Source: Isoptericola halotolerans (GTDB taxonomy: Bacteria > Actinomycetota > Actinomycetes > Actinomycetales > Cellulomonadaceae). From it: a DNA stretch of 64,000 bases. The position numbers and the translations under genes are program-made. Positions 1 to 7,790 of the stretch are shown here, piece after piece. Positions within the stretch are counted from its first letter, which is position 1, and every line of letters begins with the position of its first letter. Below the pieces are notes generated by a model, which was given only the letters and a program-made list of their open reading frames with translations, searched no databases and had not been told where the DNA came from. The stretch spans positions 476,092 to 540,091 of the forward strand of contig NZ_JABEZU010000003.1 of the NCBI RefSeq assembly GCF_013149785.1, given 5' to 3'.

Positions 1-779
1 AGCACGTTGGCCAGGTCCTTGAAGCCGTTGATCCCCTGCAGGCGGTCCGACTCGGCGATCTCGACGTTCTCGAGCGTGATGTCGGCGTTCTGCACGATGC
101 GCAGCGACTGCTTGCGCTCGATCTTCGTGGCGGTGAAGCCGGGCGTGCCCTTGCGCACGATGAAGCCCTTGACCTGGTCGTCGGCGGTGTCCTTGGCCCA
201 GACGACGACGACGTCGGCGAACGTCGCGTTGCCGATCCAGCGCTTGGCGCCGTTCAGCACCCAGGTGTCGCCGTGGCGGGTGGCGGTGGTGCGCAGACCG
301 CGGGCGGTGTCGGACCCGGACAGCGGTTCGGTGAGGCCGAAGGCGCCGATGAGGTCGCCGCGCGCCATGGGCGGGAGCCACTGGGCGCGCTGCTCGGGCG
401 AGCCGCCGAGGCCGATCGAGCTCATCGCCAGGCCGCTGGAGACACCGATGAAGGTGCAGAAGGAGGAGTCCACGCGGGCCAGCTCCATGCCGACCCAGCC
501 CCGGAAGACCGCTGAGTTCTCGAACTGGGCGGTCTCCTCCCAGGCGGCGCCGACGGAGCCGAGCTCCGCGAACGGCTTGAAGAGGTGGACGGGGCACTCG
601 GCGCGGTCCCAGTAGTCGTCCGCGAGCGGGCGCACCTCGCGCTCCATGAAGTCGCGGACGCGGCCGACGGCTTCCTGCTCGACAGGGGTGAGCTGGTGCT
701 GGAAGCCGTAGAAGTCGACCTCCAGCTGCTCGGGTACCGCAAGAGCGGCGGCGGGGGTCGCCGGGGTGGTGAGAGTCAT
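1..779 (-). CDS. acyl-CoA dehydrogenase (glutaryl-CoA dehydrogenase-like), C-terminus outside window
   Basis: The first 259 residues of a flavin-dependent acyl-CoA dehydrogenase are present; the stop codon lies beyond base 1. The sequence has the N-terminal helical domain and the mid beta-domain motif GAFGLTEPLSGSD (around residues 145-160), followed by LNGAKRWIGN, which form part of the FAD and substrate site. The wording of these motifs is closest to the glutaryl-CoA dehydrogenase branch, but the residues that decide substrate lie in the missing part. The ATG at 779 is the only sensible start. The gene is divergent from a QsdR-like TetR regulator across a 92-bp gap holding a perfect inverted repeat (830-854), so repression by that regulator is likely. 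Family assignment is firm; substrate is inference. Confidence 0.9.
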   Translation of the reverse strand, partial: MTLTTPATPAAALAVPEQLEVDFYGFQHQLTPVEQEAVGRVRDFMEREVRPLADDYWDRAECPVHLFKPFAELGSVGAAWEETAQFENSAVFRGWVGMELARVDSSFCTFIGVSSGLAMSSIGLGGSPEQRAQWLPPMARGDLIGAFGLTEPLSGSDTARGLRTTATRHGDTWVLNGAKRWIGNATFADVVVVWAKDTADDQVKGFIVRKGTPGFTATKIERKQSLRIVQNADITLENVEIAESDRLQGINGFKDLANV

Positions 780-829
780 GGTGCTCCGATCGTCGTCGAT
801 CCGTGGCGTCAGTGTGCATCATTCTGCGA

Positions 830-854
830 GATGTTGCACACCTCGCGCAACATC
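830..854. promoter_or_regulatory. inverted-repeat operator between acyl-CoA dehydrogenase and QsdR-like regulator
   Basis: Two perfect 8-bp arms, GATGTTGC and GCAACATC, are separated by 9 bp. The site sits just upstream of the regulator's -10 (TAGGCT, 859-864) and 51 bp before the divergent dehydrogenase start, which suits repression of both genes. Binding by the adjacent TetR protein is inferred. Confidence 0.7.
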
Positions 855-871
855 CGGCTAGGCTGCTGCGC

Positions 872-1525
872 ATGCTCTCCCCGTCGAGCGACATCGCCAC
901 CGTGGGCCTGCGGGCCGCGCCGACCCGTCTGTCCGCGCGGCTCGTGCCCGGCGTCCACGCCGATGCGCTGCGCGCCTTCGAGCAGGCACGTGAGACCTTC
1001 GTCTCAGGTCACCGCATCGACATGGGCGGGCTCGCGACCGAGCTCGGCGTGGACCGCACGTCCGTCTTCCGCTGGGTCGGCAACCGCGACGCCCTGCTGT
1101 CGGAGGTGCTCTGGTCGCTCGCCGTGCCCACGCTGGTGCAGGCCGAGCGGGCAGCGTCGGAACCAGGGCCCGACGGCGCAACCCCGGTCGGCGCGGCGTA
1201 CCTGGCCGCTCTCCTCAGCCACTTCGCCACCGACCTCATCGAGGCGGACTACTTCCGCACGTTCCTGAGCCGCGAGCCCGCCCGGGCGCTGCGCCTGCTG
1301 ACCACCTCGGCGAGCCCCATCCAGCAGCGCTACGTCGCCACGGTCGAGCCGCTCGTGCGCGAGCACCTCGGCACCCGGCCGTTCGACGGCGCCATCGACC
1401 GGCATGCGCTCGCCTACCTGCTCGTCCGGGTCTCGGAGTCCTTCACCTACGCCGACCTCATCGCCGGCGAGCCGCCCAGCACCGACGCCGCGCGCTCCGC
1501 CTTCCGCCACCTGCTGCGCGTCTGA
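872..1525 (+). CDS. TetR-family transcriptional regulator, QsdR-like
   Basis: A 217-residue one-component regulator. The helix-turn-helix covers about residues 48-73 (RIDMGGLATELGVDRTSVF then RWVGNRDALL), with an all-helical ligand domain behind it. The wording of the HTH and the downstream FLSREPARALRLLT segment resembles QsdR-family proteins, which in Rhodococcus repress gamma-lactone catabolism; that link is from memory. The ATG at 872 is chosen because TAGGCT (859-864) lies 7 nt before it, giving a leaderless mRNA, whereas the longer frame from 803 would start upstream of the operator. It is followed 34 bp later by a thioesterase, and it probably represses itself and the divergent dehydrogenase. 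Confidence 0.82.
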   Translation: MLSPSSDIATVGLRAAPTRLSARLVPGVHADALRAFEQARETFVSGHRIDMGGLATELGVDRTSVFRWVGNRDALLSEVLWSLAVPTLVQAERAASEPGPDGATPVGAAYLAALLSHFATDLIEADYFRTFLSREPARALRLLTTSASPIQQRYVATVEPLVREHLGTRPFDGAIDRHALAYLLVRVSESFTYADLIAGEPPSTDAARSAFRHLLRV

Positions 1526-1559
1526 GCGCCCTCCGTTCGAGAGCACAGAGAGGACCCCT

Positions 1560-1973
1560 ATGCCCATCGTCCGCCACCCCTTCGCCCTGCGCTGGAACGA
1601 CAACGACCAGTACGGCCACGTCAACAACACCGTCTACTACCAGGCCATGGACACCGCCGTGAACACCTGGATGATCCGCGAGGCCGGCCTCGACCCCGCG
1701 GGAGACGTGCGCGGCTACTGCGTGGCGTCCTCGTGCGACTTCCGTTCCCCCGTCGCCTATCCCGACGACCTCGAGGTGGGCATCGGTGTCGGGCGCCTCG
1801 GCACGACCAGCCTGACGTGGGACCTGCAGATCCTGCGCGCCGGCGACGACACCCCGGTCGCCGAGGGGCGTTTCACGCACGTGTTCGTCGACGCCGCCAC
1901 CCAGCGTCCGGTGCCCGTGCCGGCGCCGATCCGGGCCGCGGTCGAGGAGCACCTGCTCGAGAAGGTCACCTGA
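1560..1973 (+). CDS. acyl-CoA thioesterase, hotdog fold (4HBT family)
   Basis: This 137-residue protein has the 4-hydroxybenzoyl-CoA thioesterase hotdog signature near its N-terminus: RWNDNDQYGHVNNTVYY, with the catalytic Asp/Asn and the GHVNN loop. It probably hydrolyses acyl-CoA to free acid and CoA in the cytoplasm. A good ribosome site (AGAGAGGA, 1545-1556 region) precedes the ATG at 1560. It lies 34 bp after the QsdR-like regulator and is probably co-transcribed with it, which fits a role in adjusting acyl-CoA pools in the same pathway as the flanking dehydrogenases. It ends 7 bp before a converging gene. The exact substrate cannot be read from the sequence. Confidence 0.88.
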   Translation: MPIVRHPFALRWNDNDQYGHVNNTVYYQAMDTAVNTWMIREAGLDPAGDVRGYCVASSCDFRSPVAYPDDLEVGIGVGRLGTTSLTWDLQILRAGDDTPVAEGRFTHVFVDAATQRPVPVPAPIRAAVEEHLLEKVT

Positions 1974-1980
1974 CTCCCGG

Positions 1981-2952
1981 TCAGCGGCCGTCCCACCATC
2001 GCAGCAGGAGAGTCCCTGCGAGCGTGAGCCACGGCGAGGGCTCCCCCACCGGCACGTCGACCTCGAACCAGACCTCGCCGGGATGGCGGTGGTCGCGGGC
2101 CCAGGTGCCGTCCGCACGTCGCGCCGCACGGACCCGCTCGACCGCCTCCGACAACCGCTCGTCCGGCGCCTCACCGTCGTAGGACGCGGCGCGGCGGACG
2201 TAGTCGGCGGCGCGCAGGATGCTGTAGTGCCCGTGGGAGGGGTGCTCGAACCGCAGCACCCAGGGCGCGAACAGCTCCCCCGTGGACCGCCGCCGCATCA
2301 GTCCACGGGCGAGCAGGTACTCCTGACCTGTCCGACGCGCCTCGCGGGCTCGGGCGTCACCGCCGACCCTCTGCTCGTAGTCCAGCAGGCCGTCGAGCAC
2401 GTTGAGCGTGGACCAGAACGACGAGACCGTCGCGCCCGCGACCCACTCGCAGTTCCAGCCGCCGTCGGCCATCCGCCCGTCGACCAGGCGGTCCAGGATG
2501 CCGGTCACGTCCACCCCGAGCCAGGCGCCGTTGGCCAGGGTGAAGGCGTTGATGCAGCAGTCGACCTCGCCGTCCCAGTAGGGCAGGTCGTCGTACTCCC
2601 AGCGGCAGTCCCGAGCGAGCATCGCCGGGGTGTCGTTGTCGCGGAGGACGGCGGCGTCCAGACCCCACTCGCGCAGCGCCACGAGGGACCAGGTGGTCGC
2701 CGTCCACGGCTGGGGCGGGTCCACCTCGGCGAGCTGGACGTCGAAGTACGCCCGGCCGCCCGGGAAGTACGCGCCACCCGCCCACCGGCCGTCGTCGTCC
2801 TGCAGCGCCAGGAGCCGCGCCCCGAAGCCCTCGGTCGCGACGCGCGCCCGCGTCGCACGCCATGTCGCCTCCGGGAGGGACAGCAGGTCGCGTTCCACCT
2901 GCCACCGCAGCGCGGGGTCGGAGTCCAGCAACCACTCCGTCGTACCGGTCAT
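1981..2952 (-). CDS. squalene-cyclase/prenyltransferase-repeat (alpha-alpha toroid) protein
   Basis: A 323-residue soluble protein built from QW-like alpha-barrel repeats: DDDGRWAGG, ADGGWNCEW and RADGTWARD are spaced as in squalene cyclase and prenyltransferase toroid domains. The length is about half of a true squalene-hopene cyclase and the acidic DxDD cyclase motif is not apparent, so enzymatic cyclisation is doubtful. The ATG at 2952 is preferred over the longer frame to 3015 because TACGCT (2959-2964) lies 6 nt before it, giving a leaderless mRNA. It is divergent from the kinase/ACAD11-type pair, and the 22-bp operator at 3014-3035 lies between them. Function unknown. Confidence 0.75.
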   Translation of the reverse strand: MTGTTEWLLDSDPALRWQVERDLLSLPEATWRATRARVATEGFGARLLALQDDDGRWAGGAYFPGGRAYFDVQLAEVDPPQPWTATTWSLVALREWGLDAAVLRDNDTPAMLARDCRWEYDDLPYWDGEVDCCINAFTLANGAWLGVDVTGILDRLVDGRMADGGWNCEWVAGATVSSFWSTLNVLDGLLDYEQRVGGDARAREARRTGQEYLLARGLMRRRSTGELFAPWVLRFEHPSHGHYSILRAADYVRRAASYDGEAPDERLSEAVERVRAARRADGTWARDHRHPGEVWFEVDVPVGEPSPWLTLAGTLLLRWWDGR

Positions 2953-3013
2953 GCGGCGAGCGTACGGCGACGTCAGGCCGCACGCTCCGGGGAGGATGCC
3001 GGCGCGCTCGACC

Positions 3014-3035
3014 ACATACCGACCGCGCGGTATGC
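3014..3035. promoter_or_regulatory. TetR-type operator copy A
   Basis: A 22-bp imperfect palindrome reads ACATACCG then ACCGCG then CGGTATGC; the 7-bp core arms CATACCG and CGGTATG match perfectly. It lies 53 bp upstream of the kinase gene and 61 bp upstream of the divergent toroid protein. Copies at 10199 and 15114 share the length, centre and ACCG/CGGT core. TATGCT at its right end could be the -10 of the kinase operon, so binding would block transcription. Confidence 0.7.
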
Positions 3036-3087
3036 TGCCAGGAGCCCCGGCACCGAGGCCGGGTCCGAGCGAGAGATGAGGTCGTCG

Positions 3088-4149
3088 ATGACCGACGTGC
3101 CCGGCCTGGACACCGCGGGCCTGTCAGCCTGGATGGCGCGCGAGCACCCGGAGCTGGCCCCGCACCCGGACACCCCGCTGTCCGCCGAGGTCATCGCCGG
3201 GGGTCGCAGCAACCTGACGTACCGCGTCGACGGTGCGTCCCTGCCCCTGGTGCTGCGCCGCCCCCCGTTGGGTCACGTGCTGTCGAGCGCCCACGACATG
3301 CGCCGCGAGCACCGCGTGATCTCCGCGCTGGGAGCCAGTGACGTCCCCGTACCGGCGACCGTCGACGTCGTCGACGACACCACGCGCGGCGAGGTCACCG
3401 GGACCACGTTCTTCGTCATGGAGCGCGTGGAGGGCACCGTGCTCTCACGGCCCGAGCAGAACGCCGGCTTCACCACCTCGGGGCTGCACCACCTCGGCCT
3501 CACCCTCGCCCGGACCCTCGCGGACCTGCACCGGGTGGAACCCGCCGACGTCGGCCTGGCCGACTTCGGCCGCCCCGACGGCTACCTCGACCGTCAGCTC
3601 ACCACCTGGCGGCGCCAGTACGACGCGTCGCGCTCGCGCGGGCTCCCCGCCCTGGACGAGCTGCAGGAACGGCTCACCAGCCATGTCCCGGACTCGGGCC
3701 GGACGGGCATCGTGCACGGTGACTACCGCCTCGACAACGTGCTCGTCGCCGGCACCCGGCAGCGGCCCACGATCGCGGCCGTCCTCGACTGGGAGATGGC
3801 CACGCTCGGCGACCCCCTCGTCGACCTCGGCCTGCTGGGTCTCTACTGGGACATCCGCTCGCTCTCGGCGGGAGCCGTCGCCGCGAGCGCCGTCGTCCCC
3901 GACGTCGGCTACCCGACGTTCGACGAGCTCGTCGACACCTACGCCGCCCGCACCGGGACGACGACGCCCGACCTGTGGTGGTACCGGGCCTTCGCCGCCT
4001 ACAAGCTCGCGGTGATCCTCGAGGGGATCCACTACCGCTACCGTGCCGGCGAGACCGTCGGCGACGGGTTCGACACCATCGGCGACCTCGTCGCCCCGCT
4101 CGCCGCCGACGGTCTCGCCCGGGCGGCGGCCCGACCCAGGAGCACCTGA
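3088..4149 (+). CDS. APH-type phosphotransferase (LvaA / ACAD10-11 kinase-domain family)
   Basis: A 353-residue kinase of the choline/aminoglycoside phosphotransferase fold. It has the nucleotide loop AGGRSNLTYRV (37-47), the conserved RREH (72-75), the catalytic HGDYRLDN (210-217) and the metal-binding LDWEMATLGDP (233-243). These match the kinase domain of mammalian ACAD10/11 and LvaA of Pseudomonas, which phosphorylates the 4-hydroxyl of 4-hydroxyacyl-CoA; that function is transferred by homology and context. The start at 3088 has ATGAGG as ribosome site 6 nt upstream; an in-frame ATG at 3076 is possible. Its stop overlaps the ATG of an ACAD11-type dehydrogenase, implying coupled production of the two partners. 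An operator lies at 3014-3035. Confidence 0.88.
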   Translation: MTDVPGLDTAGLSAWMAREHPELAPHPDTPLSAEVIAGGRSNLTYRVDGASLPLVLRRPPLGHVLSSAHDMRREHRVISALGASDVPVPATVDVVDDTTRGEVTGTTFFVMERVEGTVLSRPEQNAGFTTSGLHHLGLTLARTLADLHRVEPADVGLADFGRPDGYLDRQLTTWRRQYDASRSRGLPALDELQERLTSHVPDSGRTGIVHGDYRLDNVLVAGTRQRPTIAAVLDWEMATLGDPLVDLGLLGLYWDIRSLSAGAVAASAVVPDVGYPTFDELVDTYAARTGTTTPDLWWYRAFAAYKLAVILEGIHYRYRAGETVGDGFDTIGDLVAPLAADGLARAAARPRST

Positions 4150-5351
4150 TGGACTTCTCCCCCGACGACCGCACGAGCGAGCTGACCGACCAGGTCCGTG
4201 CGTTCCTGCACGACCACGTCCTGCCCGCCGAGCCCGTCCTGGACGCCCAGCTCGCCGCGACCCCCGACCAGTGGTCCTTCCGGCCCGTGGTCGACGAGCT
4301 CCGCGCGAAGGCCCGCGCCGAGGGCCTGTGGAACCTCTTCCTGCCGTCGCAGCGCGGCGCGGGCCTGACCAACCTGCAGTACGCACCGCTGGCCGAGCTC
4401 ACCGGCTGGAGCACCCGCCTGGCACCGGTTGCGCTCAACTGCGCCGCCCCGGACACCGGGAACATGGAGCTCCTCACGGAGTTCGGCACCGCGGCGCAGC
4501 AGGAGCGCTGGCTCGCCCCGCTGCTCGAGGCCGAGATCCGCTCCGCGTTCTGCATGACCGAGCCCGACGTCGCCTCCTCGGACGCCTCCCAGATCGGCAC
4601 GCGCATCCGTCGCGACGGCGACGAGTACGTGATCGACGGCCGCAAGTGGTGGTCGACCGGCGCCATGAGCCCCGACTGCCGGCTGCTCATCGTCATGGGC
4701 AAGACCGACCCGGCGGCGGCGAAGCACCAGCAGCAGTCGATGATGCTCGTGCCGCGGGAGACCCCCGGCGTCCGGATCGTCCGCCCGTTGACGGTCTTCG
4801 GGTACGACGACCGCGACCACGGCGGCCATGCCGAGATCGAGTTCGACGACGTCCGCGTGCCCGCCGAGAACCTGCTCGGCACCGAGGGCGGCGGCTTCGC
4901 GATGGCCCAGGCCCGGCTGGGCCCCGGCCGGATCCACCACTGCATGCGCGCCCTCGGCACGGCCGAGCGGGCGCTCGCGCTCGCGGGCGAGCGCGCGCGG
5001 AGCCGCTCCACGTTCGGTGTGCCGCTGTCCGAGCAGGGCGTGGTCCGCCAGTGGGTCGCCGAGGCGCGCGTCGAGCTGGAGGCGCTGCGCCTGCTCGTGC
5101 TCAAGACCGCCTGGCTGATGGACACCGTGGGCAACCGCCGGGCCATGACGGAGATCCAGGCCATCAAGATCGCAGTGCCCCGTGCCGTCCAGCAGATCCT
5201 CGACCGGGTGATGCAGGTCTTCGGCGCCGCCGGCCTCTCCGGCGACCAGCCGCTGGCCGAGATGTTCGCCGGCGCCCGCGCCCTGCGGATCGCGGACGGC
5301 CCGGACGAGGTGCATCTGGCCTCGCTGGGCCGACGTCAGCTGCGCGCCTGA
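4149..5351 (+). CDS. acyl-CoA dehydrogenase, ACAD11/LvaC type
   Basis: A 400-residue FAD enzyme, normal length for the family. Motifs: FCMTEPDVASSDA (134-146), the substrate/FAD loop RLGPGRIHHCMR (256-267) and the C-terminal DGPDEVHL (383-390). The ASSDA and IHHCMR wording is characteristic of ACAD10/11 rather than beta-oxidation ACADs. In the LvaA/LvaC and ACAD11 systems this partner removes phosphate from 4-phosphoacyl-CoA and rearranges it to an ordinary beta-oxidation intermediate; that reaction is inferred here. The ATG overlaps the kinase stop (TGATG). The operon ends at the strong hairpin 5366-5414. Confidence 0.92.
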   Translation: MDFSPDDRTSELTDQVRAFLHDHVLPAEPVLDAQLAATPDQWSFRPVVDELRAKARAEGLWNLFLPSQRGAGLTNLQYAPLAELTGWSTRLAPVALNCAAPDTGNMELLTEFGTAAQQERWLAPLLEAEIRSAFCMTEPDVASSDASQIGTRIRRDGDEYVIDGRKWWSTGAMSPDCRLLIVMGKTDPAAAKHQQQSMMLVPRETPGVRIVRPLTVFGYDDRDHGGHAEIEFDDVRVPAENLLGTEGGGFAMAQARLGPGRIHHCMRALGTAERALALAGERARSRSTFGVPLSEQGVVRQWVAEARVELEALRLLVLKTAWLMDTVGNRRAMTEIQAIKIAVPRAVQQILDRVMQVFGAAGLSGDQPLAEMFAGARALRIADGPDEVHLASLGRRQLRA

Positions 5352-5365
5352 ACAGCCACCGCCGT

Positions 5366-5414
5366 ACGGCACGACGGCCCGCCTCCCCGATCGGGAGGCG
5401 GGCCGTCGTGCCGT
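5366..5414. terminator. bidirectional terminator hairpin
   Basis: A perfect 22-bp stem (arms 5366-5387 and 5393-5414) with a 5-nt loop, between the converging ACAD11-type gene and the ABC substrate-binding gene. There is no T-run, as is usual in actinobacteria. Confidence 0.9.
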
Positions 5415-5424
5415 GCGGTTCAGG

Positions 5425-6708
5425 TCACTCGGAGGGCACACCGTCGTTGGTCAGCGGCACGTGCTGCGGCTCGACAGGCGTCACGGCACCGTCCGCCACA
5501 CGGTAGGCCGCGCCCTCGACGAAGTCCTGCACGCCGGCGTCGACGACGGCGATCTGCACGCTGTCGTACGCGGCGTGGTTGTCCGCCGAGTAGGTCAGCG
5601 GGAAGCTCCCGTTGCCGACGAGCTCGCCGGACTCGATCACCTCGAGCAGCGCCTCCCGGGTGGGGTCCTCGCCCGCCTTGAGCAGGGCCTCGGCGAAGGT
5701 GTAGCCGACGCTCATGCCGTAGACGACGTTGCCGTCGAAGATCGCGCCGCCGTTGTACTCGGCGTTGATCTCCTCGAACAGCTCGGTCCACTCGTTGCCC
5801 GGCGCGTTCTGCAGGTAGTTGAGCGACACGAAGCCCTGCAGCAGCTGCGGTGCGACGTCCTCACCCAGGAGCTCCACCAGGGTCGGGTAGTCCCCGCCCG
5901 ACGACGACGCACCCCACTGCGGGAAGTAGCCCATCTGGGCCGCGGTCCCCACCGACAGCGCTGTGAAGCCGTTGATGGTGGCGAGCAGGTTCACCTCGCA
6001 GCCCGCGGCCTGCATGGCACCGAGCTGCGCCGTGACGTCCTGGTTCGACGTCGAGTAGGTCTGGTACTCGCTGACGCCGTCCTCGCCGGTCGCGATCTTC
6101 ACGCCGGCGAGGAAGGACTCGCCGAAGTCGTCGTCCTGGCCGAGCACGCAGACCACGGCGTCGGGGTCGGCGTCGAGGAAGTGCTGTGCGAGTGCCGCAC
6201 CCTCGACGACGTAGTCGACGTTGAAGGCGAAGGTGTACGGGTACTCCTCGGGCTGGTTCCACAGCTCCGCGCCCGAGGCGACGAACAGGTCGGGTACCTC
6301 GTTCTGGTTGAGGAAGTCCAGCACCGAGGAGTGCGGGGGGGTCCCCAGCCCGTTGAGGAGCGCGAAGACCTCGTCCTGCTGGACGAGCTCGCGCACCACG
6401 GTCTGCGTGTTCGCCGGGTTGTACCCGTCGTCCTTGACGAGGTACTCGATGGTGCGCCCGTGGATGCCGCCGTTGTCGTTGAGGTAGTCGAAGTACGCCT
6501 TCGTCGCGGCGGAGATGCCGGCGTACCCCGACGCGGCCGGGCCGGTCAGCGGCTGATGGGTCCCGATGGTGATCGAGTCCTCCGCGACGCCGGGGGCGGC
6601 CTCGTCGGCTCCGCCGCAGGCGGACAGGACGAACCCGACGGCGACGGCACTCGATGCCGCCGCGACGGTGCGCACGCGGTGGCGTGCAGGGGTGGGAGTG
6701 GTCCGCAT
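5425..6708 (-). CDS. branched-chain amino acid-type ABC transporter substrate-binding lipoprotein
   Basis: A 427-residue periplasmic-binding-protein type I (Peripla_BP_6) protein. The N-terminus is a lipoprotein signal: basic start, hydrophobic stretch, then LSACGG with the lipidated Cys near residue 30, so it is anchored outside the membrane. After this comes the typical opening SITIGTHQPLTGPAA. HAAT binding proteins carry branched-chain amino acids, amides or small acids, and the ligand is unknown. The ATG at 6708 has GAGAGGTGA 5 nt upstream; a GTG at 6717 overlapping the permease stop is less likely. It is the last gene of the five-gene transporter operon, whose upstream region carries the TetR operator at 10199-10220. 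Confidence 0.93.
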   Translation of the reverse strand: MRTTPTPARHRVRTVAAASSAVAVGFVLSACGGADEAAPGVAEDSITIGTHQPLTGPAASGYAGISAATKAYFDYLNDNGGIHGRTIEYLVKDDGYNPANTQTVVRELVQQDEVFALLNGLGTPPHSSVLDFLNQNEVPDLFVASGAELWNQPEEYPYTFAFNVDYVVEGAALAQHFLDADPDAVVCVLGQDDDFGESFLAGVKIATGEDGVSEYQTYSTSNQDVTAQLGAMQAAGCEVNLLATINGFTALSVGTAAQMGYFPQWGASSSGGDYPTLVELLGEDVAPQLLQGFVSLNYLQNAPGNEWTELFEEINAEYNGGAIFDGNVVYGMSVGYTFAEALLKAGEDPTREALLEVIESGELVGNGSFPLTYSADNHAAYDSVQIAVVDAGVQDFVEGAAYRVADGAVTPVEPQHVPLTNDGVPSE

Positions 6709-6713
6709 GGGAG

Positions 6714-7790
6714 TCACCTCTCTGTGAGCGATTGCGGTGCGGGCTGGTCGACCCGGGGTCGGAAGCGGTCGACCAGTGAGGAGAAGCGGCCGGAGAGGGC
6801 GTTCGAGAGCCCGCCCGGCCAGACGATCGTCACGAGGACGAGCAGCGCGCCGAAGACGAGGACGACCAGGTCTCCGGACAGTCGCTGCTCAAGCTCGGTG
6901 GACAGGCCCATGGCCCCGGTGGCCGTGTCGATGAGCCAGGGCAGCAGGACGACGAGGAAGGCTCCCACCGCCGCCCCCACCAGGCTGCCGAGACCACCGA
7001 CGACGACGGCCACGAGCAGCAGCAGGGAGAAGTTGAGGTCGTAGGCGCCCGGGCTGACGTTCTGGGTGAGGACGGCCAGCACGGCGCCTCCCAGGCCCGC
7101 CGAGAGCGCGCCGACGACGAAGGCACCGGTCTTGACCCGTGCCGGTGAGACACCGGCGAGCTTCGCCGCCACCTCGTCGCCGTGCACGGCCCGCATGCGC
7201 ATGCCGGTGCGCCCGGTGCGGATGATCGCCAGCGGCGTGACCGCCAGCAGCGCGATGACGACCGCGATCCAGGCGTGCCACTGCTCGACGCCGACCAGTG
7301 GCCGCAGCCCGTCGGGCACACCCACGAACGGCACCCGCATGCCCTGGTCGCCGCCCAGGCCGGGGATCTGCGAGGTGAAGGCCGGCAGCGCGATGACCAG
7401 CGCCAGCGTCAGTCCCGCGAGGTAGGGCCCCTTGAGCCTGGCGCCGGCCAGTCCCAGCAGGCCGCCGACCACCCCGGCCAGGGCGAGCGCCCCGAGGAGG
7501 CCGGCGAGCAGCGGGAGAGGCCCGCCGATCCCGGCGGCGGACATCGGTCCGGCGACCAGCGCATACCCGTAGCCGCCGGCCGCCATCAGGACGGCGTGGC
7601 CGAGCGAGAGCTGACCGGTCAGCCCGATGAGCAGCGTCAGGCCCGCCGTCGCGCAGAAGACGGCCGCGACGAAGGCCAGCTGATAGTTCTGGTAAGGGCT
7701 CAGGACGAAGGTGACGGCGACCGCGACCGCGGCCAGACCGATGCCGCGCAGGGCGATCTTCTGGATCCTGGACAGGTTCTTGATGGTCAT
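6714..7790 (-). CDS. livM: branched-chain amino acid-type ABC transporter permease (LivM)
   Basis: A 358-residue polytopic membrane protein with the LivM signature: GLTGQLSLGHAVLMAAGGYGYA (about 57-78) is the family's conserved second permease segment, and about eight to nine hydrophobic helices are visible. It forms the membrane channel together with the upstream LivH-like permease. The ATG at 7790 overlaps the livH stop by 4 bp (ATGA), so translation is coupled. The C-terminus carries a short polar tail after the last helix. No oddities. Confidence 0.93.
   Translation of the reverse strand: MTIKNLSRIQKIALRGIGLAAVAVAVTFVLSPYQNYQLAFVAAVFCATAGLTLLIGLTGQLSLGHAVLMAAGGYGYALVAGPMSAAGIGGPLPLLAGLLGALALAGVVGGLLGLAGARLKGPYLAGLTLALVIALPAFTSQIPGLGGDQGMRVPFVGVPDGLRPLVGVEQWHAWIAVVIALLAVTPLAIIRTGRTGMRMRAVHGDEVAAKLAGVSPARVKTGAFVVGALSAGLGGAVLAVLTQNVSPGAYDLNFSLLLLVAVVVGGLGSLVGAAVGAFLVVLLPWLIDTATGAMGLSTELEQRLSGDLVVLVFGALLVLVTIVWPGGLSNALSGRFSSLVDRFRPRVDQPAPQSLTER

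Noticed and set aside
5413..7044. A 543-codon plus-strand frame
   Set aside because: Antisense to the substrate-binding protein and livM; sequence is Val/Arg/Gly-rich shadow.
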